This document shows positions 7,938-14,077 of a stretch of DNA of 25,540 nt, in pieces. The DNA is from DATEJJ01 sp039649115 (GTDB lineage: Bacteria; Actinomycetota; Actinomycetes; Mycobacteriales; Micromonosporaceae). Position 1 is the stretch's first letter. Every line of letters starts with the position of its first letter. Under the pieces are notes generated by a model. It was not told where the DNA came from and ran no database searches. It worked only from the letters and a program-made list of their open reading frames with translations. The DNA is taken from positions 1 through 25,540 of the forward strand of contig JBBWZQ010000367.1 of assembly GCA_039649115.1 (NCBI GenBank), given 5' to 3'. A program made the translations under genes and the position numbers.

Positions 7938-8687
7938 TCACACCTGGTACTGCTCACCTGACCGTACGAGGTGGACCGGCCCGATGAATGCGCTGGCGGC
8001 GGCGTCCGCAGTCGCCGCCTCACTCCCCCAGGCGCTCACCAGATGGGTGAGCAGCAGCCGGCCGACCCCGGCCTTCGTCGCCACCTGCCCCGCCTCCCGG
8101 CCGGTCAGGTGCAGGTCGGGCGGGTTGTCCATGCCGTCGAGGTAACTCGCCTCACACAGGAACGTGTCGGCGTTCTGCGCCACGCGCAGCAGCGAGTCGC
8201 ACATCCCGCTGTCCGCGGAGTAGGCGAGCACCCGGCCGGCGTGCTCCAGCCGGAAGCCGAACGTCTCCACCGGGTGGTTGACCCGGTCGGCGGTCACCTG
8301 GAACGGGCCGATGGCGAAGGTACCGGGGGTCAGCGTGTGGAACTCGTACACGTCCTCCAGCGGGCCCTCGTCCGGCGACCCGTACGCCCCGGCCAGCCGC
8401 TGCCTGGCTCCGGCCGGCGCGTACAGCGGGAGCCTCGGGTACGGGCCGTCCGGCGCGTACCGGCGCACCACGACGTAGGAACACGCGTCGAACATGTGGT
8501 CGCCGTGCAGGTGGGACAGCAGGATGGCGTCGATGCCGCGCAGGCTGGCGTAGCGCTGCAGCGCGGACATCGAGCCGGGGCCGAAGTCCAGCATCAGCCC
8601 GAAGCCGTCGGCCTCGATCAGGTAGGCCGAACAGGCGGAGTCCGGGCCGGGGAAGCTGCCCGCACAGCCAAGCACCGTCAACCTCAT
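7938..8687 (-). CDS. MBL-fold metallohydrolase, Rv1339-like (possible cyclic-nucleotide phosphodiesterase)
   Basis: A 249-residue metallo-beta-lactamase-fold protein. The N-terminus MRLTVLGCAGSFPGPDSACSAYL leads to the metal-binding HxHxDH motif at residues 59-64 (HLHGDH). Later metal-site positions lie in DRVNHPVETFG, YSADSGMCDSLL and LLLTHLVSAWG. The overall shape resembles RNase Z-related MBL proteins. Its place just before rph-rdgB and after cysM is that of Rv1339 in M. tuberculosis, a member reported as an atypical cAMP phosphodiesterase. That activity here is inference from synteny and fold; other phosphodiester or esterase substrates are possible. It is the first gene of the minus-strand run ending at the lipoprotein. 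Confidence 0.85.
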   Translation of the reverse strand: MRLTVLGCAGSFPGPDSACSAYLIEADGFGLMLDFGPGSMSALQRYASLRGIDAILLSHLHGDHMFDACSYVVVRRYAPDGPYPRLPLYAPAGARQRLAGAYGSPDEGPLEDVYEFHTLTPGTFAIGPFQVTADRVNHPVETFGFRLEHAGRVLAYSADSGMCDSLLRVAQNADTFLCEASYLDGMDNPPDLHLTGREAGQVATKAGVGRLLLTHLVSAWGSEAATADAAASAFIGPVHLVRSGEQYQV

Positions 8688-8877
8688 CGGCTACCTCTGG
8701 CCAGACAGGATGGGCGTGTCGGTCACGGTGCGCAGCCTACGCCGGTGGATGGCCCCTCCCGCAGGACTAGAGCATGAGATGTCGCTAACGTGACACGCAC
8801 AGGGTCGTTGCATCCGGTATCAGGCTTCTCGTCCGGAGAAACGGCCATTGGACAGCAGTACGACGTGGGGAGGCGGC

Positions 8878-9276
8878 GTGAGTAGTCAGACGATTGGTGA
8901 TGCGAAGCAGCGAACGGTTGCGGTACCGCGGGCGCGGGCGGCCAGCGACCCGTCCGGCGCTCCCCGGCTCCCCGCGCTGAGCCCGGTCAGCGACACCGAA
9001 CGCGCCCCGACCCTGGGCCGGCTGGCCGGGCTCTGCGGCTGGGCGGCGCTGCTGGGCTTCCTGGGCATCGCGGTCGGCGCCCGCGGCCTGATCGCCATCC
9101 TCGTCAAGGCGCCCGACTGGTACGAGCCCACCCTGGTCGTGCTCGGCCTGGCCGGGATCGCGCTGGCCGTCGTGGCCTTCCTCACAGTCCATTACCAGTA
9201 CGTGCCCTGGCTGTTGCTGACCCTGTCGTCGGGCGTGCTCCTCGCGTCCATCGTCGTGACCGCCGAGGCGACCTGA
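8878..9276 (+). CDS. Small membrane protein with three predicted transmembrane segments, unknown function
   Basis: A 132-residue protein with a polar, Pro/Ser-rich N-terminal tail of about 55 residues, then three hydrophobic segments: LAGLCGWAALLGFLGIAVGA, VVLGLAGIALAVVAFLTV and WLLLTLSSGVLLASIVV. GTG 8878 is the chosen start because GGGGAGG (8867-8873) precedes it by four bases; a TTG at 8848 has no such site. It is the only plus-strand gene between hutH and pncB and faces cysM tail to tail with four bases between stops. M. tuberculosis has a rhomboid protease and murI at this place. This protein shows no rhomboid Ser/His motif, so it is not that protein. Function unknown. Confidence 0.78.
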   Translation: MSSQTIGDAKQRTVAVPRARAASDPSGAPRLPALSPVSDTERAPTLGRLAGLCGWAALLGFLGIAVGARGLIAILVKAPDWYEPTLVVLGLAGIALAVVAFLTVHYQYVPWLLLTLSSGVLLASIVVTAEAT

Positions 9277-9280
9277 GGCG

Positions 9281-10246
9281 TCAGGCCCAGAGCTGGCCCT
9301 CCAGGGCCTCCTCGGCGTCGGCGAGCGTGCCGCCGTAGGCCCCGGTCGACAGGTACTTCCAGCCGCCGTCCGCCACCAGGAACGCCACGTCCGCCCGGCG
9401 GCCGGCGCGCAGCGCCTCGTGCGCCACGGCGAGCGCCGCGTGCGCCACCGCACCCGTGGAGAAGCCGACGAACAGGCCCTCGACCTCGACCAGCTGGCGG
9501 GTACGCAGCACCGCGTCGCGGGTACCGACCGAGAACCGGCGGGAGAGCACCGAGGCGTCGTACAGCTCCGGCACGTACCCCTCGTCGATGTTGCGCAGCC
9601 CGTACACCAGCTCGCCGTAGCGGGGCTCGGCCGCGACGATCTCGATGTCCGGGTTCTTCTCCCGCAGGTACCGGCCGGTGCCCATGAGCGTGCCCGTGGT
9701 GCCCAGGCCGGCGACGAAGTGGGTGATCGTCGGCAGGTCGCGCAGCAGCTCCGGCCCGGTGGTCTCGTAGTGCGCCCGCGCGTTGGCCTCGTTGCCGTAC
9801 TGGTAGAGCATCACCCAGTCGGGGTGCTCCGAGGCGATCTGCTTGGCCTGCGCCACCGCCATGTTCGAGCCACCCGCGGCGGGCGAGAAGATGATCTCCG
9901 CACCGTACATGCGGAGCAGCTGGATGCGCTCGGTGGACACGTTCTCAGGCATCACGCAGACCAGCCGGTACCCCCGCGTCTTGGCCACCATGGCCAGCGA
10001 GATCCCCGTGTTGCCGCTGGTCGGTTCGAGGATCGTGTCGCCCGGCCGCAGCCGGCCGGACTCCTCCGCCGCGCGCACCATCCACAGCGCCGCCCGGTCC
10101 TTGACGCTACCGGTCGGGTTGCGGTCCTCCAGCTTGGCCCACAGGCGCACCGGCGGCGCACCGGCCGGCGCGACCGGGGAGAGGCGGGGCAGCCCGACGA
10201 GCGGCGTGCCCCCGCATGCGTCGATCAAGCTCTCGAAGCGCGCCAT
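9281..10246 (-). CDS. cysM: O-phosphoserine sulfhydrylase (CysO-dependent cysteine synthase)
   Basis: A PLP-dependent fold-type II cysteine synthase of 321 residues. The PLP lysine is Lys49 in NPTGSVKDRAA; the phosphate/substrate loop is EPTSGNTGISLAM, and the C-terminal PLP site is GLFVGFSTGA. In actinobacteria the enzyme adjacent to mec and cysO uses O-phosphoserine and takes sulfur from thiocarboxylated CysO, giving CysO-cysteine. The mec-cysO-cysM order here equals Rv1334-Rv1336, which is why I prefer this over the sulfide-dependent CysK activity. ATG 10246 follows GGAG at a spacing of six. It starts 27 bases after the cysO stop, in the same operon. Confidence 0.93.
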   Translation of the reverse strand: MARFESLIDACGGTPLVGLPRLSPVAPAGAPPVRLWAKLEDRNPTGSVKDRAALWMVRAAEESGRLRPGDTILEPTSGNTGISLAMVAKTRGYRLVCVMPENVSTERIQLLRMYGAEIIFSPAAGGSNMAVAQAKQIASEHPDWVMLYQYGNEANARAHYETTGPELLRDLPTITHFVAGLGTTGTLMGTGRYLREKNPDIEIVAAEPRYGELVYGLRNIDEGYVPELYDASVLSRRFSVGTRDAVLRTRQLVEVEGLFVGFSTGAVAHAALAVAHEALRAGRRADVAFLVADGGWKYLSTGAYGGTLADAEEALEGQLWA

Positions 10247-10273
10247 CGCTGCTCCGCCTCCCCGACAACAGAA

Positions 10274-10594
10274 TCAGCGCAGGGTGCTGGCGTATGCCGC
10301 GGCGGCCGCGAACGCGAACGCGCCGCCGGCGACCGCGGGCAGGATCGTCACGCTGTCCCCGTCGCTGAGCTTGGCGTCCAGCGCGCCGAGGAAGCGGACA
10401 TCCTCGTCGTTGATGTAGACGTTGACGAAGCGGTGCAGCCCGCCCTCCTCGGTGACCAGCCGGCCGCGCAGGCCGGGATAGCTGGTGTCGAGGTTGGTGA
10501 GCAGGTCTGCGATGCTGTCGCCGGTGCTCTCGACCAGCTTGGCGCCGCCGGTGTACTGGCGCAGGATGGTCGGGATGCGAACTTCGATGGCCAT
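10274..10594 (-). CDS. cysO: CysO-like sulfur carrier protein with C-terminal extension
   Basis: A 106-residue ubiquitin-fold sulfur carrier. It contains IPTILRQYTGG, LHRFVNVYINDEDVRF and GDSVTILPAVAGG, nearly the exact signature of mycobacterial CysO. In the family the protein ends at the Gly-Gly, which is adenylated and converted to a thiocarboxylate that donates sulfur to CysM. Here Gly90-Gly91 is followed by 15 more residues, AFAFAAAAAYASTLR, before the TGA. The protein must therefore be trimmed before it can carry sulfur, or else works differently. The upstream neighbour, the JAMM peptidase Mec, is the obvious candidate for trimming (inference). ATG 10594 has AAGGAG about 10 bases upstream. 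Confidence 0.9.
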   Translation of the reverse strand: MAIEVRIPTILRQYTGGAKLVESTGDSIADLLTNLDTSYPGLRGRLVTEEGGLHRFVNVYINDEDVRFLGALDAKLSDGDSVTILPAVAGGAFAFAAAAAYASTLR

Positions 10595-10645
10595 GATGAT
10601 GTAGCTCCTTGTGTCAGACAGTGCGCGGACGGCGGTCGATGCGGC

Positions 10646-11137
10646 TCAGTGTCCGGAGGAACACTCGTAGTCGACGCTCGCCGGGCTCTGCCCGAACATG
10701 TAGGTGGTGACGGCGGACGGGTCCACGGTCGGGTCGACCACCCGCACCGGCTCCTCGGTGACCGCGCCGTCCACGATGCGGAACGAACGGATCTCCGCCA
10801 CGTCCGGCTCGCGCGTCGAGACCAGCAGGTAGTGCGCCCTCGGCTCGCCGGCGAACGACGTGTCGGTACGCGACGGGTAGGCCTCCGTGGCGGTGTGCGA
10901 GTGGTAGATCACCACCGGTTCCTCGTCCCGGTCGTCCATCTCGCGCCACACCTTGAGCTGCTCGATGGCGTCGAAGCGGTAGAACGTCGCGGACCGCTCG
11001 GCGTTGTCCATCGGGATGTGCCGGACCGGCGTGTCCGAGCCCGCCGGACCGGCCACGATGCCGCACGCCTCGTCGGGGTGATCACGACGGGCGTGCGCGA
11101 CGATCGCGTCGAGGACCTCGCGCCCGATGCACAGCAC
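10646..11137 (-). CDS. mec: Mec-type JAMM/Mov34 metallopeptidase (CysO-cysteine peptidase)
   Basis: A 163-residue zinc peptidase of the JAB/MPN family that releases cysteine from CysO-Cys. The complete JAMM motif is visible: Glu23 in DEACGIVAG, then His79-Ser-His81 and Ser89/Asp92 in HSHTATEAYPSRTD. PVRHIPMDNAERS and QLKVWREMDD also match the M. tuberculosis Rv1334 protein. It is about 17 residues longer than that protein, with a C-terminal tail containing YECSSGH. Translation starts at a GTG (11137) without a ribosome site but with a -10 element seven bases upstream, so it is probably leaderless. The cysO gene follows after 51 bases. Confidence 0.93.
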   Translation of the reverse strand: MLCIGREVLDAIVAHARRDHPDEACGIVAGPAGSDTPVRHIPMDNAERSATFYRFDAIEQLKVWREMDDRDEEPVVIYHSHTATEAYPSRTDTSFAGEPRAHYLLVSTREPDVAEIRSFRIVDGAVTEEPVRVVDPTVDPSAVTTYMFGQSPASVDYECSSGH

Positions 11138-11178
11138 GGCGTCAACAGTACCCGGCGACGCCGGCCGCGTCGCCGGGT
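11138..11178 (-). promoter_or_regulatory. Leaderless mec promoter with abutting 11-bp inverted repeat
   Basis: On the minus strand TACTGT (11150-11145) matches an actinobacterial -10 (TAnnnT) and is followed after seven bases by the mec GTG. Directly upstream lies an inverted repeat, CCCGGCGACG (11151-11160) against CGTCGCCGGG (11168-11177), seven bases apart; one more A-T pair (11150/11178) reaches into the -10. It could end transcription of the clpS-DUF2017 unit, or be an operator over the -10 to -35 region of mec. No -35 consensus is evident and no T-run follows. Confidence 0.5.
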
Positions 11179-11209
11179 GGTCGCGCTCACCACACCCTGA
11201 TGATTGACG

Positions 11210-11713
11210 TCAGCCGATGACCGAGTCGAGCAGGGACTCCTGGAGCACCCCGAGGTACTCGTACATGGTCAGCTGGCGTACCCGCGCCGAGGTCGGGTCG
11301 CGCATGACCGCCTCGTCCAGCTCCTCCAGCAGGTCGGTGTCGTCCTTGAGGTCCAGCCGGATGCCCAGCGCCAGCCGCGCGTCGTTCAGCGCGCGCAGCC
11401 AGGCCTCGGCCGCCTCGGGATCCAACCGCACGACCGCGCCGCCGGTCGACGGCAGGGACGCCAGGATCGCACCGGCCTGGTCGATCTTCCCGGTCTTCAG
11501 GTCACCCTCGGTGTACCGGCGGAAGTCCGCGGCCTGCTCCGGATCGTCCCGGTACCCGTCCGGGAACAGCCGCTCGACCACCGGGTCGTCGCGGTCGAAC
11601 CCGTCGGTGAGCAGCCCGATCACCTCGGTCGACACCTGGCGCAGCACGGCCACCTCGTCGGCGGCGAAGCGCGCGACGCAGGTGTCGCCGTGCCGGCGGA
11701 ACAGGCTCACCAC
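11210..11713 (-). CDS. DUF2017 family protein
   Basis: A 167-residue acidic, mostly helical soluble protein. Starting VVSLFRRHGDTCVARF, it has the helical EVAVLRQVSTEVIGLL and a C-terminal half with LDLKDDTDLLEELDEAV and TMYEYLGVLQESLLDSV. Its length and its position directly after clpS match the DUF2017 protein of actinobacteria (Rv1332 region of M. tuberculosis); biochemical function is not known to me. The start is GTG 11713, with a second GTG immediately after it. It begins 10 bases after the clpS stop, so the two form an operon, perhaps linking it to ClpS-dependent proteolysis (inference). Confidence 0.85.
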   Translation of the reverse strand: MVSLFRRHGDTCVARFAADEVAVLRQVSTEVIGLLTDGFDRDDPVVERLFPDGYRDDPEQAADFRRYTEGDLKTGKIDQAGAILASLPSTGGAVVRLDPEAAEAWLRALNDARLALGIRLDLKDDTDLLEELDEAVMRDPTSARVRQLTMYEYLGVLQESLLDSVIG

Positions 11714-11723
11714 GAGGAGGCCC

Positions 11724-12014
11724 TCACGACCGGTCCACAGTGGCCCAGAGGCCGTAGGCGTGCAGGCGCGACGCGTCGTGCTCCATCCGCTCGCGGGCGC
11801 CGGACGAGACGATCGCCTTGCCTTTGTGGTGCACGTCCAACATGAGCTTCTCCGCCTTTTCCCGGCTGAAGCCGAACAACTTCTGGAAGACCCATGTGAC
11901 GTAGGACATGAGATTGACGGGATCGTTCCAGACGATGGTCACCCACGGTCGGTCGGCGTCCGGTACCTCGTCGGTATCCGGCACCTCGACGGGCGCGACG
12001 CCAGGCACGGTCAT
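11724..12014 (-). CDS. clpS: ATP-dependent Clp protease adaptor ClpS
   Basis: A 96-residue adaptor that delivers N-degron substrates to ClpC/ClpP. After a 22-residue acidic, flexible N-terminal arm comes the core WVTIVWNDPVNLMSYV; Asn30-Asp31 belong to the alpha-amino-group binding site. Next are LFGFSREKAEKLMLDVHHKGKAIV and SGARERMEHDA, all typical of the family. ATG 12014 gives the usual length; an upstream frame reaching 12161 has no family-like sequence and would cross the pncB start. It is divergent from pncB across 115 bases, as in M. tuberculosis Rv1330c-Rv1331. Confidence 0.94.
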   Translation of the reverse strand: MTVPGVAPVEVPDTDEVPDADRPWVTIVWNDPVNLMSYVTWVFQKLFGFSREKAEKLMLDVHHKGKAIVSSGARERMEHDASRLHAYGLWATVDRS

Positions 12015-12116
12015 TAGCCCATCGTGCCACGGCTGCGCGGCGCGGGGCGCGCTCGCCGCCGCCAAACCCCGGCTCCGGTTGCGCTCGCCCGCCCAGGCGC
12101 GCGGCGTGGCAGTCAG

Positions 12117-12129
12117 TAGGCTTTGCGAC
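12117..12129 (+). promoter_or_regulatory. Leaderless pncB promoter (-10 element)
   Basis: TAGGCT (12117-12122) matches TAnnnT and stands seven bases before the pncB GTG at 12130; no Shine-Dalgarno is present. The arrangement equals those before the hut regulator and mec. No convincing -35 is seen, and no operator-like repeat was noticed in the 115-base divergent region. Confidence 0.45.
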
Positions 12130-13425
12130 GTGACCCCACAGTCCGGCCCGACCGCCAGCACGGCACTGCTGACCGACCACTACGAACTGACGATGGTCGG
12201 CGCGGCCCTGCGGGACGGCACCGCGAGCCGGTACTGCGTCTTCGAGGCGTTCGCCCGCCGGCTGCCGCACGGGCGCCGGTACGGCGTGGTCGCGGGTACC
12301 GGACGGCTGCTCGACGCGCTGCGCCGGTTCCGGTTCGGCGCCGACGAGGTGGCCTTCCTGCGGGCGAACAAGATCGTCGATGACGACACGGCCGCGTGGT
12401 TGGCCGGCTATGAATTCCAGGGCGACATCCAGGGGTACCCCGAAGGTGAACTGTTCTTTCCCGGCTCGCCGATCCTGACCGTGACCGGCACGTTCGCCGA
12501 ATGCGTGGTCCTGGAGACGCTGGTCCTGTCCATTCTCAACCATGACAGCGCGATCGCCGCGGCGGCGGCCCGCATGGTGACGGCGGCGCGCGGCCGCTCG
12601 GTGATCGAGATGGGTTCCCGGCGCACCCACGAGGTCGGCGCGTTGGCCGCCGCACGGGCCGCCTACCTGGCCGGCTTCGCCTTCACGTCCAACCTGGAGG
12701 CCGGACGTCTGTACGGGATACCCACCGCCGGCACCGCCGCGCACGCGTACACGCTGCTGCACGACGACGAGGCGGCCGCGTTCGCCTCCCAGGTCGCCGC
12801 GCTGGGCAAGCAGACGACGCTGCTGGTCGACACGTACGACATCGCGCAGGGCATCCGCAACGCGATCGCGGTGGCCGGGCCGGAACTGCGCGCGATCCGC
12901 ATCGACTCCGGCGACCTGTCCGTGCTGGCGGCCGAGTCGCGCCGGCTGCTCGACGAGCTGGGCGCCACCGAAACGAAGATCATCGTCTCGGGCGACCTCG
13001 ACGAGTACTCCATCGCGTCGCTCGCCGCCGAGCCCGTCGACATGTACGGCGCCGGCACCGCGGTGGTGGTCGGCTCCGGCGCGCCCACCGCCAGCCTCGT
13101 GTACAAGCTGGTCGAGGTGGAGGGGCGGCCGGTGGTCAAGCGCAGCGAGAACAAGGCGACGATCGGCGGGCGCAAGACGGCGGTACGCCGGCACAAGCCG
13201 ACCGGTACCGCCACCGAGGAGGTCGTGGTGTCCCAGGGGGTACCCGACTGGCAGCAGGGTGACCGGCTGCTGCAGCGCGACTTCGTCGTCGGCGGCCACG
13301 CCGTGGACAACCTGCCGACGTTGCGGGACAGCCGCGACCACCTGCACGACGCCCTCATCTCGATCCCGTGGGAGGGGCTCAAGCTCTCCGCCGGAGATCC
13401 CGCGATCCCCGTCACCTTCGGCTGA
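12130..13425 (+). CDS. pncB: Nicotinate phosphoribosyltransferase
   Basis: Converts nicotinate and PRPP to nicotinate mononucleotide in the Preiss-Handler NAD salvage route; cytoplasmic. It has 431 residues. Motifs include LLTDHYELTMVGAAL at the N-terminus, NHDSAIAAAAARMV, the EMGSRRTHE block with the phosphorylatable His region, FTSNLEAGRLYGIPTAGT and AIRIDSGDLSVLA with the PRPP-facing IDSGD. GTG 12130 gives the family start; the frame is open to 11908, but that extension crosses the divergent clpS start. pncA follows 33 bases downstream, so nicotinamide deamidation and phosphoribosylation are probably co-expressed. Confidence 0.94.
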   Translation: MTPQSGPTASTALLTDHYELTMVGAALRDGTASRYCVFEAFARRLPHGRRYGVVAGTGRLLDALRRFRFGADEVAFLRANKIVDDDTAAWLAGYEFQGDIQGYPEGELFFPGSPILTVTGTFAECVVLETLVLSILNHDSAIAAAAARMVTAARGRSVIEMGSRRTHEVGALAAARAAYLAGFAFTSNLEAGRLYGIPTAGTAAHAYTLLHDDEAAAFASQVAALGKQTTLLVDTYDIAQGIRNAIAVAGPELRAIRIDSGDLSVLAAESRRLLDELGATETKIIVSGDLDEYSIASLAAEPVDMYGAGTAVVVGSGAPTASLVYKLVEVEGRPVVKRSENKATIGGRKTAVRRHKPTGTATEEVVVSQGVPDWQQGDRLLQRDFVVGGHAVDNLPTLRDSRDHLHDALISIPWEGLKLSAGDPAIPVTFG

Positions 13426-13458
13426 TTCGCTTCTGGCTCACTTTGTTTGGAGGAGCGC

Positions 13459-14028
13459 ATGCGGGCCTTGATCATCGTCGATGTGCAGAACGACTTCTGC
13501 GAGGGCGGGTCGCTCCCGGTCACCGGCGGCGCCGGGGTCGCGGCCGGGGTCTCCCGCGCGCTGGCGGATCCGGGACGGCACTGGGACCACGTGGTGGCGA
13601 CGAAGGACTTCCACATCGATCCCGGCGCCCACTTCAGCGAATCACCGGACTATGTGGACAGTTGGCCGGCGCACTGCGTGGTCGGCACCTCCGGCGCCGA
13701 CTTCCACCCGGAACTGGAGACCGAACGCGTCGAGGCCGTCTTCACCAAGGGCGCGCACGAGGCGGCGTACTCGGGCTTCGAGGGCAAGGCCGGCAGCATC
13801 GGCCTGGCCGCGTGGCTGCGCATGCACGACGTCGGGGACGTCGACGTCGTGGGCATCGCGACCGACCATTGTGTACGGGCGACCGCGCTGGACGCGGTGC
13901 GCGAAGGCTTCCACACCACGGTGCTCCTCGACCTGACCGCCGGCGTAGCGAGGTCCACTGTAGACACCGCCCTGACCCAACTCCGCGACGCCGGCGCTGA
14001 CCTCATCGGCGACCCGGTAGTCACCTGA
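13459..14028 (+). CDS. pncA: Nicotinamidase / pyrazinamidase-type isochorismatase-fold hydrolase
   Basis: Deamidates nicotinamide to nicotinate, feeding PncB. The 189-residue sequence shows the full catalytic triad at Asp8 (VDVQNDF), Lys97 (VFTKGAHEAAYSGFEG) and Cys138 (GIATDHCVRATALDA). The metal ligands Asp50, His52, His58 and His72 are in KDFHIDPGAHF and SWPAHC, spaced as in M. tuberculosis PncA. ATG 13459 follows GGAGGAG by three to four bases, an excellent site; an in-frame TTG at 13447 lies inside that site and is rejected. Downstream is a hairpin shared with convergent ctaD. Confidence 0.94.
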   Translation: MRALIIVDVQNDFCEGGSLPVTGGAGVAAGVSRALADPGRHWDHVVATKDFHIDPGAHFSESPDYVDSWPAHCVVGTSGADFHPELETERVEAVFTKGAHEAAYSGFEGKAGSIGLAAWLRMHDVGDVDVVGIATDHCVRATALDAVREGFHTTVLLDLTAGVARSTVDTALTQLRDAGADLIGDPVVT

Positions 14029-14038
14029 CGCCGGTCGC

Positions 14039-14069
14039 CCGGCCCCGCCGTCCGCGAAGGCGCGGCCGG
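14039..14069. terminator. Hairpin between convergent pncA and ctaD
   Basis: CCGGCCCCGCC (14039-14049) can pair with GGCGCGGCCGG (14059-14069), 10 of 11 positions, with a nine-base loop. It occupies most of the 49-base gap between two facing stop codons, as expected of a bidirectional terminator. No T-run is present on either side, common in this GC range. Confidence 0.5.
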
Positions 14070-14077
14070 TGTCGAAC

